NCBI RefSeq assembly: GCF_000149955.1 | Contig: NC_030990.1 | Span: 62,001-126,000 of the forward strand | Source: Fusarium oxysporum f. sp. lycopersici 4287 | Lineage: Eukaryota > Ascomycota > Sordariomycetes > Hypocreales > Nectriaceae | Direction of reading: 5' to 3' | Length of the DNA: 64,000 nt | Shown: positions 23,631 through 33,329 of the stretch, piece by piece | Position numbering within the stretch: the first letter of the stretch is position 1 | Layout: each line of letters begins with the position of its first letter | The notes under the pieces: model-generated | The model's input: the letters and a program-made list of their open reading frames with translations, nothing else | Databases searched by the model: none | Told to the model about the DNA's origin: nothing | Program-made: the position numbers and the translations under genes

Positions 23631-24986
23631 ATGGGCTCTCAAGAAACTGGCACTATGCTTGCCGCGCAGTACAACAAGGCAAGCTTCAATAGGCATCTGT
23701 CCTACTCAATCGTTAATTAATGAAACTCACAGGTTACCAACGCTGTCGAAGTCAATAAAATAGACATTCCCAAGTATGGAAACAATGAGATCCTCATCAA
23801 GACAAGGAGTGCTACCCTGTGCCATTCAGACCTAGTATGTTATTCAGGCAATCCATGGATGCTTTGGCTCACAATTTTAGATGCTTTTCTGGGGGCACAC
23901 AGGCGAAGAACCTCTGACTGACAGAACCACTATCGGTCATGAGAACACTGGCTATGTCGTCGGCATCGGAAAGGATGTCAAAGGTTTCAAGATAGGCGAT
24001 CTTGTCGGTTGCCTTGGATGCAGTTATGCATGCTGTATGTCGATTGCCTTTAAAGTGGGACTTAATTAACAGGAACAGATGACTGCGAGGGTTGCCAAGT
24101 TCACAACCTATTCTGTCAAGAGGGAACAGGACGAATGCACGGCTTCACGTGCCCGGGCCACTTTGCAGAGTACTCAGTCTCTGATGCCCGCAATGCCATG
24201 GTACTGCCTGAGGGTATGGACCCTGATACTTCGGCACCTTTATTTTGCGCGGGTGTTACAGGTAAGACTACAAGACGTTTGCGAGACACGCTTTGATGTT
24301 GATGGGGTTCTAGCCTACCATGCTGTAAAGGGATGTGAGCTTGTCGAAGGACAGTGGATCGCCATCATTGGCTGTGGAGGCCTTGGGCATCTTGGTATGT
24401 TCCAGTGATATAGTCCTGACATTTCGTGCGCTCATCACCAATAGCTGTTCAATACGCCAAAGCGATGAAGCTCAAAGTCGTCGGTATTGATATCAGCAAA
24501 TCTCAACTAGATGATGCAAAGAGCTTGGGTGCCGACTTCGTCATCAACACGATGGAAGAGCCCGACTACGAGGCCAAGATTAAAAAGGTCACCAATGGTG
24601 GCTGTCACGCCGCAGCAGTATTCAGCGCCTCCAACGTGGCTTATGAAAGCGCCCCCAAGACATTGCGGTGAGTAAGATCTGAGTTACTACAACCAGGCTT
24701 CGACTTACTAATCACTTGCGGTAGGATAAACGGCCTTATGATGGTAGCTGGAATCCCCAAGAAGCCATTAACTATCAGTGCTCTTGACATCCTCCTTGGT
24801 AAATACCGCGTTGCTGGTCGTAGCAGTGGAATACCAAAGAACATGCCAGAGGCGATCGAGTTCAGCTACAAACACGGCATCAAAGCCCATATCACATCTT
24901 TCAAGGATTTGAATGATATCAACAAGGTCATTGATCTACTCAAGTCTGGAAAAGCAGCAGGAAGATTTGGAATACTGTTTGATTAG
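23631..24986 (+). CDS. zinc-dependent alcohol dehydrogenase
   Basis: A medium-chain alcohol dehydrogenase of 350 residues, seven exons (introns 23679-23732, 23835-23880, 24035-24078, 24262-24313, 24395-24444, 24668-24724). Catalytic zinc ligands are in LCHSDL and IGHENTGYVV. The structural-zinc cysteines are in CYDCEGCQVHNLFC, and the nucleotide fold is GCGGLGHLAVQYA. The first intron starts with GC (AAG|GCAAGC), a minor donor class. It is similar to fungal propanol-preferring ADHs of the Adh1 type. With the decarboxylase and aminotransferase downstream it could reduce fusel aldehydes to alcohols (inference from context). Confidence 0.9.
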
Positions 24987-25669
24987 ATAACGAGGCGGAT
25001 TAAATATACCTTGTCATGTCAAAGCGTGCCTCAGACAATGAGATTGGCGTACTTGTGACATTCCATAAACCTTACCTGTATCGAACCTTAGTATGTCATG
25101 GAAGTTTGCTCGACGTATGTTCCCAAATTCACACTATCCTTATATACCTCTGGAGCATATAACCTTTGCTACTTCGACAATGGCTCCCAGGTTGGAGACG
25201 ATGTCCAGGATCTAGTAGCTGCGTGGAAAGGCGCTGCTTTAAAAAGAACTCTACTTTCAACATTTGCGACTTTACTAGGCTTAGTCGCTGCTTATAGGGG
25301 GTTAGGAAATTGAAAACGAGACGAGGGGTGGCGCAGCAGTAGATGTAAATATCCGTTGTCATTGAATAGTGGAATGAACCCTTCATGCCAGTGACTCATT
25401 TAGCAGGTTCGACAAGCTTGACAAGCTATATCTTACGTGAACCCGCATAGGGCGCAGAAACATTACAAGGCAGTCCGACAGCGGAGAGTGCTACCCCAAA
25501 TATGGCATTTGAGACAGGAACCCGTCCAATGACAGACGACCGCATAATCATTCCGCCGACAACATCCTAGTGGTTATAAATAACCTCACTGTGACTGGTC
25601 CGGCGTATCACAATTACCCTCCTTGTCCCGTTACATCTTATTTTAGCGAATACAATTAAAATTTCAAAA
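24987..25669. promoter_or_regulatory. upstream region of the M24 gene
   Basis: 683 bp. TGACTCA at 25392-25398 lies about 275 bp before the next start codon. A 71-codon frame at 25098-25313 has no recognisable domain and is not called. Confidence 0.45.
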
Positions 25670-26353
25670 ATGTCTGCTGAAGAACAACGAGCGGCCTCAC
25701 TCCGAGATGCCGAGAAGAAGGCCATCGAGCTATTCAACGAGATTGAGAAAAGTCTTATCCGCCCTGGCATCAGCGAGAAAGAGTTGAACAACCAAATCCA
25801 TGCTCTGGGCGCTGAACGCCACGGTGTGAGGACTCATTGGCACAAAAGAGTGATTCGCAGTGGACCCAATACATTGAGACCATTCGAAGAAAACCCACCC
25901 GACAGAATAATTCAAGAGGATGACATCCTGATCGTCGACCTTGGGCCTGTCTTTGAAGAGTGGGAGGCTGACTTTGGCCGCACCTTTGTTTTGGGAAACG
26001 ACCCCAATAAGATCAAGCTGCGCGACGCTCTCGAGCCAATCTGGATCGACGTCAAAGCCAAGTACTGGGAAAATCCAGACATGACGGGAGAAGAACTCTA
26101 TAATATTGCCAAAGAGGCTGCTGAGAAGGAGGGATTTGAGTTTGGTGCACCGATTGCGGGACATATTGTCGGGTCTTTTCCGCATGAACGCATTCCCAAA
26201 GACAAGATCACCCTTTACATTGCTCAAGGGAGCAACAACTCTATGAATACAGTTGGGAAGGATGGGAATAAGAGGCATTGGATTCTTGAGATCCATTTGC
26301 ATAATAAGGAGCTTGGATTTGGTGGGTTTTACGAGCAATTGTTAACAGCTTAA
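25670..26353 (+). CDS. M24-family metallohydrolase (creatinase/Xaa-Pro peptidase fold)
   Basis: Intronless, 227 residues, made of the pita-bread catalytic domain alone. All five metal ligands of the M24 family can be placed: D90 (IVDLGP), D101 (ADFGRTF), H165 (AGHIVG), E207 (ILEIHL) and E222 (FYEQLL). The N-terminal creatinase domain of aminopeptidase P is absent, so it is shorter than those enzymes (450 or more residues) and nearer the methionine-aminopeptidase length, but its sequence is unlike MetAP. It may be a peptidase or a C-N hydrolase on a small substrate. It faces the next regulator gene tail to tail. A long antisense frame (25730-26338) is a shadow. Confidence 0.82.
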   Translation: MSAEEQRAASLRDAEKKAIELFNEIEKSLIRPGISEKELNNQIHALGAERHGVRTHWHKRVIRSGPNTLRPFEENPPDRIIQEDDILIVDLGPVFEEWEADFGRTFVLGNDPNKIKLRDALEPIWIDVKAKYWENPDMTGEELYNIAKEAAEKEGFEFGAPIAGHIVGSFPHERIPKDKITLYIAQGSNNSMNTVGKDGNKRHWILEIHLHNKELGFGGFYEQLLTA

Positions 26354-26464
26354 GGCCTAGTTTTATAGCCAGTTCTATTTACCTTAAAACACTTCTTATA
26401 AGCTAGATATGTTATTTGCAGTTAAGACCTCTGGCTCAGAGTTTGTCTTACAGTATAGACTTTG

Positions 26465-26549
26465 GAGGCTATAGGAAAGCTTGTTAATAGAATAGGCTAA
26501 TAATACACCGCATGTTACAGCTCTAACCCAAACCGCAGCAAGAGTAATA
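26465..26549 (-). pseudogene. RIP-like relic of a 4CL-like gene fragment
   Basis: About 85 bp align with 2021-2105 inside the 4CL-like gene, in the same orientation: GAGGCT[A]TAGGAAAGCT at the left, TTACAGCTC in the middle, GCAGCAAGAGTA at the right. Most differences are C to T or G to A, the pattern left by repeat-induced point mutation in ascomycetes. It lies in the 240-bp AT-rich space between the M24 gene and the next regulator and is followed by a short degenerate tandem run (AATAAGATT units, 26537-26577). Confidence 0.6.
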
Positions 26550-26593
26550 AGATTTTAATAAGATTAAATAAGATTAACAGTAAGTCGGTTTTT

Positions 26594-28879
26594 CTATGTA
26601 TTGAATGTTAAGGGATGCTCTGCCAGCATGAGCCAAAAGTTAGTATCAAAGTCCTGTAGATTACCCGTACCCCATAGGTCCCAGGATGCAGAACCAAGCT
26701 CGGGGTCATCCTGAGCCGTCGCGTCAGGTGCTTGTACATTCAAACGCCGTTGGTCAAGTCTGGATCTGGATATGTTATCCAGAATATTCTTAATGGTCTC
26801 TGTAGCTCCCGCCAATAATGCATAATTGGCATCCTCTTTATAGACCAAAGTCCCATATTCAATTTCAGCGACCAACACACCGAGGTCTCGGAGGATCTTG
26901 GGAGCAGCAGCTAATTCATGCTCCAAAGAGTACTGATTCTGGAGCAGGGATAAACAAATGACACCTGCTGCTGCTAAACCGTAGTATACCACCTGTTGGA
27001 ATTGTTAGCGTTGACTGTGAAGGTCAACTAGCTAGGCGCTGTCTTACTTTCCAGGTGAGAGATGTGCCAGAGTGAACGAGATGATCCTTGAATAGGACAG
27101 CTTCGACTACGAGGCTGAGTATTTCTTGTGCAATGTTGCGGAGTTGAGTCTCGGGTTCCGAGACTCGACGGACTAGCGCGAGATGCTGGAGAAATAGCAC
27201 GTGAAGATAGTTGAGCTTAATACCGAGCATGAGATCTAGTTCGGCAGCTGATCGGTCACAAGACTTCATGGGCATGTCAAGCCGAAAATGTTTTGGTAAT
27301 GATGACCATTGTAGTTCTGCGGTGTTTTGGATGCGGCTAGAGATATCAGCTGGATTGATACATCAAAAGATATGGCTAACCTTGCTTTCTCAACTCTGTT
27401 ATCAAATCGCTCCTCACCAAACAGCTCCACTATGATTTCCTCCTTGAGAATCGCACATAGGGCTGCCCAGCGCGTATCCGCAAACAAATCGAGCTGGGAA
27501 TCAGCCGCCCAATCGTAGGAGTAGTAAGCATCGAGGCTGAGCTGTCGGAAATGACAGAATTTTCTAGATATCCGTGGGGGTCTCCCAAGAAAGATGGAGA
27601 CGTTCTTATCTGCAGAATAAGAGCATGCAAATGCCGCTTGACGTAGGCTTCTGAGGAACGGTGGTATAGGTCCACTGCTCTCGAGCTGCTGGTGATAGCC
27701 AAGAGCGAAGAGGGAGCTTGAAAGATCTCCCAGCCTCCTCCAAGACTCATAACCTATGACAACGGTCAGAAAGGCGTTTATATAATAGTTTTGGTAACAT
27801 CTTGCTTTGGTCTCCATCGATAAGAGAATGAAGGATAAAGTTTTCATATTGCAACACCAGCTGTAGGTCATTGAGACAATCCATAGAGAGACATATATCG
27901 AGACATCTATCAGCAAAGTGCATGGTCAATCGGCGTATGTGGCGTCGCTGGGCTTCTACCGGAAAAGGCCCTGTAGGTTGACGATACCCCATGGTTGCCC
28001 TTGAAATGGCAATAAGGGCCAAACATATACTCTCCCAACGCGCATTTAAGTGATCAGACTGGGCACTATACTCTTCAAGAATGGTATGTGAAGTCGTCAG
28101 CAGAGGCTGACGGGAGTTATAGAACAGGCACCTTGAGATTTCCTTGCCGTCTGTGACTCCCTCTCCTTGTCTAAGTAAGACAAGACCAATAGTCTCAAGG
28201 CAGATCTGTGTAAACATGCCACCCAAGACAAGATTAGCTCCGGTTTGAAGCCATGACTTGGCCAAGTCGAGACAATCTGGAATGTCTACATATCGACAAA
28301 GCTGGTCAATGAGCTGAGCGCCATGTGCTATATGGGCCTCATTTACTGTGCTATTAGGTGATAAGAATGATTGCGGTTCGAAATCACCATGTTCAACCGT
28401 TATTTCTTGCTCAAGCCCAACAGGCAAATGACTGAAGAGCGCACTATGACTAGAAGATCCAAGATATCCGGCGTTCGGGTAGAGATGATGCTTGGGCAGC
28501 ATACCCCCCGAAGCTGAATCGGCGATTCCAGCCCCAGGTGGACCACCTGAAACTTGTGGTGCTCTGTGAAAAATCAGTGCTGAGATCATCTCGTAGTAGG
28601 GTAGGTATGGGTTTACTCGGAGGAAGGGATAGGACTCTCCGAAACGTATACCGAGCCCACTGGAGTCTGAACTGGGGTTTGGACCGGAGATTGTGCTGGG
28701 GTAGAGGCAAACCCCGATCGCGCCGACCCCTTGACTTTCTGAAAAGGCCTGGAGCGATAGATGCAGTCACTGGCCCGGTTTTTGGCCCGACATCTAGAAC
28801 ATACGGGCTGCTCATGGTCGCAGGCCAGTTTCGAAGTCCGACAAGGGTTGCAAGCGGGTTTTCTCCGTTCTCTCGGCAT
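26594..28879 (-). CDS. Zn2Cys6 transcription factor
   Basis: 693 residues, five exons (introns 28564-28616, 27754-27805, 27337-27380, 26993-27047). The N-terminal cluster CX2CX6CX6CX2CX8C (CNPCRTSKLACDHEQPVCSRC) follows MPRERRKPA, and a short Pro/Val/Gln-Thr repeat follows the cluster. The body has long helical stretches (e.g. LDICLSMDCLNDLQLVLQYENF and FADTRWAALCAILKEEIIVELFG) of the fungal_trans type. The C-terminus DFDTNFWLMLAEHPL is a common ending of these regulators. The second intron starts with GC (CAAA|GCAAGA); no GT donor keeps the frame. It is on the same strand as, and immediately downstream of, the decarboxylase gene. Confidence 0.88.
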
Positions 28880-29322
28880 TGAAATGACACGTGGTGGGTG
28901 ATTATCGAGGCTGCGGTGTTATGTTATGGAGGACAATCCAGGCATCGGAGAGAAGTATCGCCCCTCGGCATTTCATTTTCGGAGAAACGACCAGATCGAC
29001 GTTCTATGGTGGGACCGGAGAAACGTACCCCGCAATGTCATCGGACTCCGACTGTTTCGGGCAATGTCACCCTATACCTGTCACTTGTCTTCTCTCCGAC
29101 CCCATTCTATTGTTTATACGAGTCTTGGAAGAATTAAACGTGGTTGTACCACGTTGGCCAAACTTCCAGCATGCACTCGTTCTCAGAGAGCGGTAGGATG
29201 ATGAGTAACAGGACCCAAATATTCGCTTTCCATGTTGAAGGTCGTCAGAGTCAAATTGAGACTGGCCTAGTTCATCAAAGAGAAAAGAGTTTATTTTTTC
29301 CTCCAGTAGTACTAAGTAGCAG
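28880..29322. promoter_or_regulatory. intergenic, regulator promoter and decarboxylase 3' end
   Basis: 443 bp between the start of the regulator (28879) and the stop of the decarboxylase (29323), both minus strand. No repeated motif is recognised. Small open frames here have no domain. Confidence 0.4.
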
Positions 29323-31056
29323 CTAGATCCTCCCATTGACACGCATTTGTTGCTTGTCTAGATACTGTGCCAGTGGCCCCTCAGGTGCATCCTCTCGACC
29401 CATCAGCACTTCTACCATCCTCAGGCCCTTGCCATCATGTAAAGCCTTACTACCCAGTGCGTCCTCAAGTTCACCCCAGTTCTTCGCAGAGCGAGTGAAT
29501 GTATCCTCAGGAGCTCCGAAGAAACGGGGCGCCTCCAGGTAACGCCATGATGGCACGTCATTATATCCCTGCGTCAGTCCATGAATGCACCTCTCAATAG
29601 TGTAGCCATCATTGTTGATAAGGAATACCACAACATTGAGATCATGTCGGATCATGGTCGAAAGCTCTTGAGCAGTCATTTGAAAACTACCATCGCCCAT
29701 AAGTAGAACAGTGCGTGCATTGTCAATGAGGGACCACTGATTGGTACCCATCAACTCTTTCTGGGCGAGTGCAGCGCCTTGGGCAGCAGGGAGCATGTAT
29801 CCTATAGAGAGCCAGGTTATGGGACCGAAGTACTTGGAGTGAGACGGCAAGTGAATATGTCGAGCTCCGTAAGCAGCTGTGCCAGTCTCCGCCATCAATA
29901 TGTCTCCTGGTCGAAGAAAGTTCCCCAGTAACCGCCACACATTCTTCTGGTCAATGACTCCATCCGAGGGAAGACCAGAAAAGGACAAGAGGCTGTCCCT
30001 GTGAAGATCAGGGTAAGGATCATACTTGTTTATCTTGGTAAGATCTAAGTCTTGCAAGAGACGAGCTACGAGCGGTTTGACTGGGCAATTTCGAATCGTC
30101 TCGTTTCCTAGCCTGACCTCCGTGTCCATAAATAAGACCGTGACTTGCGGATCGGGAATGCTTGAGAACAAGAAGGTGTTAGTGGAGGTGAAATGAGGTC
30201 CAAAGCAAAGAATTAGGTCTGCCTGTTTGATGAAATCGCGAGACGTAGAAGCCTCAAAGCTTCCTTTGTTGACGCCATGGAAGTTTGCCAAGCCTTCATC
30301 AACCAGAGACTTGGAGTATCCTGTAGCCCATGTTGGCCAGCCTGTAGCTCTGACTATTTCTTGCACTTCGTTAACAACTCTCATTGGCCGCACTTCACCA
30401 TCAACAATGATGAGAGGTTGCTTTGCAGAATAAATCTTGTGCAGGATCTTGGCTACCGCAACTGATGTCGATGCGTTGGCTTGGTCGGTTGGCAATCTCA
30501 GTGTGCGACTGAGGCCAGCTGCTGATACCGGGGCATCGACAAGGTCAACGGGGACCTCGATGTAAACCGGTCGACTGTGTAGGAGACATTGTTGGAGGAC
30601 TGAGTCGATCTGGTCCGGGATAGTTCTGACGTCTAGTAGCCTGGTTTGGGCAACAGTGACATGGCGATGGATTTCGGCAAAACGCCCATATTCTCCATCA
30701 CCAAATGAGTGATGGACAAGCAATCTCGACTCTTGGGTGGCTCTAGAAGGAATGCCCACAATGTGAACCACAGCCGCCCTTTCGGCATATGCCCCAGCAA
30801 TAGCGTTAACAGCTGAGAGTTCTCCGACGCCAAAGGTGGTCACAAGAGAGCCGATACCTTTGACGCGAGCATAGCCATCGGCTGCATAACCAGCATTCAG
30901 TTCGTTGGCATTGCCTACCCACGTGAGGCCAGCAGGCTCAATATAATCAAGGAGAGTAAGATTAAAATCGCCGGGCACTCCGTGGATTGACGTCACGTCC
31001 AATTGACGCAGCCGCCTGAATAGATATTCGGCGACGTTGACGGAGGCTGTTTTCAT
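29323..31056 (-). CDS. thiamine-diphosphate 2-oxoacid decarboxylase (PDC/IPDC/ARO10-type)
   Basis: Intronless, 577 residues, full length. It follows the pyruvate decarboxylase plan: VPGDFNLTLLDYIE at the start, the cofactor glutamate E52 in NELNAGYAADGYAR, the HH pair at residues 115-116 (LVHHSFGDG), and the diphosphate-binding GDGSFQMTAQELS ending in INNDGYTIE. It decarboxylates pyruvate or a bulkier oxo acid to an aldehyde in the cytosol. Location near an aminotransferase, ADH and ALDH favours amino-acid-derived oxo acids over glycolytic pyruvate, but the active-site residues that set specificity were not resolved. TGAGTCA stands about 280 bp upstream. Confidence 0.92.
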   Translation of the reverse strand: MKTASVNVAEYLFRRLRQLDVTSIHGVPGDFNLTLLDYIEPAGLTWVGNANELNAGYAADGYARVKGIGSLVTTFGVGELSAVNAIAGAYAERAAVVHIVGIPSRATQESRLLVHHSFGDGEYGRFAEIHRHVTVAQTRLLDVRTIPDQIDSVLQQCLLHSRPVYIEVPVDLVDAPVSAAGLSRTLRLPTDQANASTSVAVAKILHKIYSAKQPLIIVDGEVRPMRVVNEVQEIVRATGWPTWATGYSKSLVDEGLANFHGVNKGSFEASTSRDFIKQADLILCFGPHFTSTNTFLFSSIPDPQVTVLFMDTEVRLGNETIRNCPVKPLVARLLQDLDLTKINKYDPYPDLHRDSLLSFSGLPSDGVIDQKNVWRLLGNFLRPGDILMAETGTAAYGARHIHLPSHSKYFGPITWLSIGYMLPAAQGAALAQKELMGTNQWSLIDNARTVLLMGDGSFQMTAQELSTMIRHDLNVVVFLINNDGYTIERCIHGLTQGYNDVPSWRYLEAPRFFGAPEDTFTRSAKNWGELEDALGSKALHDGKGLRMVEVLMGREDAPEGPLAQYLDKQQMRVNGRI

Positions 31057-31874
31057 ATTTGGGAAATAATTGGGTGAAAACTGTAGGTGTAGTAGATGTC
31101 GCTACCGGTGTTCAAGCCAAATTGTATTATGGTAATGCTGGCTTGCTATATAAAACAAAACGAAAGCCGAAGAGCGGAGTACGCTTTGAGTTATGGCTGA
31201 GAGCTTATATCACCACACAGAACTTAGTGAGTGATTTCGCCGAAGGCGTAGATGACACCCCGACGTCTGGTTGACTCCGACTCGGCTCAAGTGCGCCCTA
31301 CGGACCTCAAGCCCGCCCGCGTTCAAACTGATGAGTCAAATAAGGGCCCCTTATTCCAGGGCTATTTGGATATTCTTAGAGGAGTGCAGCATCTGGAAGT
31401 AGGGTTTCGGCATTGGTAATATGCACTATGCACCGTATTGTACAAAGGATCTGCTGTACAAACCGCCAAAAGCTAAATATAAACAGTGAGAGCAAAGCAC
31501 ATTTATATATCTATTAATTTGTGTTCTTCACCTTTGTGTTAGGGCTGAAGCCTCTTCTAACGTCATCACCCTATGGCAGTAGCCCCTCAACCTCATCACA
31601 GCTGTGCCAGTCACCACAGCGTCTCTTTTGAGATACAGGTAAAACATCGGCACAAAGCCGTATCAATTAGATTGGCCAAGGGTAATCACGATATGATCAT
31701 TGGTTAATAGTAATTTTGCATCTCATCTCGATCTCGCCCACTTTCTATCATCTCCCCGCGTTTTCTTGTCATTATAGAAATCGTTACAGGTGAACGAATC
31801 TTTATGATTATTCTATCTAATACCCTGGATTGGTGGCAATGAAGCACAAAGCCTCGGTGTTAAATCTTAACTAG
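31057..31874. promoter_or_regulatory. upstream region of the decarboxylase, with a dispersed repeat
   Basis: 818 bp between two minus-strand genes. TGAGTCA (reverse of TGACTCA) is at 31332-31338, 276 bp before the decarboxylase start. A 32-33-bp dispersed repeat at 31195-31226 recurs at 49888-49920. The rest is AT-rich without a gene. Confidence 0.45.
31195..31226 (+). repeat. dispersed short repeat, copy 1
   Basis: GGCTGAGAGCTTATAT followed by CACCACACAGAACTTAG. It matches 49888-49920 with one indel and two substitutions. The flanks are not alike. Confidence 0.65.
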
Positions 31875-33035
31875 TCACTCCTCAAGGACAACATCCGCCC
31901 ATTCACTTTCTTGGGTCCCGAACATAATGTCGCTCATCCGGTTTCTGAGCAGCGCAACGTGAGGTCTCTTGCCCAAACCGATACTGATGATTCTTCCGTC
32001 GATGTTGATCTCGGCGATTTCCTGGATCCAATATGCCGTACCCACTGAGAAAATGCTGAGGAGTCTATCTTCGTGAGCGGCCTCTTCTACTTCAATCATG
32101 GTGATCTTTCTTTCTAGGACCTTGCATCGTAATCCATCTTCTGCATCCTCGCTGTCGAACATGGCTTGGGAAAGCTCAATAATACTTCGTCGTGTATTAC
32201 CAGCGAGGATCAGGTTATTCTCATCCAGAGGGGAGGTAACCATCTGTAGCGATCCAGACGTTGTTTTCCAAATGATGAAAATATTGGCTGCCCCAGCCTC
32301 CGTGATCTGACGGTCCGGTCCATATAACCAAAGAACCTGGTCAAACCCCCTCGCCTTGGCCTGAACGTGCTCGACCAGAGCTGCAGCGTAGTTTCCGCCA
32401 ACCTTTGCTGCCCCAGTACCTCCCGGCCACGCCCTAACGACTGACTCACTGCTCGCCAACAAGCGTGTTCCTTGAAGCCCAGTCGTCTTTGGGGATGGCC
32501 AATAGATCATAAATATGTACAACTGGACTTCTTCCGGTGCTTTGAAGCCTAAGCTTGGGTCCGATCCGATCAAAGTTGGTCGGATGTAAAGAGCAGCTCC
32601 AGGCTTATCCTTTGGCAGCCATTTCGGCGATTCAAGCGCACAGAGCCTGTGAATGAGCTTGAGCAGTTCCTTTGGGTCGAAGCTCGGGAGCGCGATACGT
32701 GATGCAGAGTTGCGCAAACGCTCACAGTTGTACAAAGGGCGAAAGAGGCGGAGGCGACCATCATATCCGCGAAAGACCTTCATGCCTTCAAAGCATTGCG
32801 TAGCGTATTGTAATGCGCTGGCAGTGGGCATTAACGAGACTGGGCCATAGGGAACCACTCTAGGGGCTTCCCAGCCTTGTTGAGACGTCCAGGAAACAAC
32901 AATCATACGATCAGTACCATCCTTCAGAGTTGCAACCTCGGGAGAGTCGGGGTTAGGAACAGGTTTTGAGGTTGGCGCATGAGTAAGCTCGAGCTTGGAG
33001 GCGTCCAGCTGAGCGCCAAGGTGTCCGGTTGTCAT
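31875..33035 (-). CDS. branched-chain amino acid aminotransferase (class IV PLP)
   Basis: Intronless, 386 residues, the normal length for eukaryotic BCAT. The PLP lysine is K211 (AAKVGGNYAAAL). Other family marks are ALQYATQCFEGMKVFRG, YIRPTLIGSDPSLG, VLWLYGPDRQITEAGAANIF and NTRRSIIEL. It transfers the amino group between branched-chain amino acids and 2-oxoglutarate. No clear mitochondrial presequence is present, so it may be a cytosolic, pathway-dedicated copy. It lies upstream of the decarboxylase on the same strand, making an aminotransferase-decarboxylase pair. Confidence 0.93.
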   Translation of the reverse strand: MTTGHLGAQLDASKLELTHAPTSKPVPNPDSPEVATLKDGTDRMIVVSWTSQQGWEAPRVVPYGPVSLMPTASALQYATQCFEGMKVFRGYDGRLRLFRPLYNCERLRNSASRIALPSFDPKELLKLIHRLCALESPKWLPKDKPGAALYIRPTLIGSDPSLGFKAPEEVQLYIFMIYWPSPKTTGLQGTRLLASSESVVRAWPGGTGAAKVGGNYAAALVEHVQAKARGFDQVLWLYGPDRQITEAGAANIFIIWKTTSGSLQMVTSPLDENNLILAGNTRRSIIELSQAMFDSEDAEDGLRCKVLERKITMIEVEEAAHEDRLLSIFSVGTAYWIQEIAEINIDGRIISIGLGKRPHVALLRNRMSDIMFGTQESEWADVVLEE

Positions 33036-33329
33036 GATGAAGAAAGCGAAGAATTCTTCCAGGTATGTTAGTGTTACGAATTGGGTAGCATAATAGTTGA
33101 GGCTATTCTATTGATGGTATTTTATGTTGCTGCCACGTCGGACTATGAAGATGTCGGAGAAAGACGTGGGGCGTTCGGAGTAAGGAGTGAGTGGGTTAAG
33201 CATAGAGCATAAGAGGTGGGGCGTAGGGCGTGAAAGAAACGCATAGCAAGGCAATACTAGACCCGAATAATAGAATAATAGTGGTATAAGCCTAACGGCT
33301 TTAGTATTTACTTCTATTTATTATTGCTC

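Noticed and set aside
25098..25313. 71-codon frame after the ADH
   Set aside because: No domain and no supporting context; could be chance.
25730..26338. 202-codon antisense frame over the M24 gene
   Set aside because: Mirror of a single-exon conserved gene; no domain.
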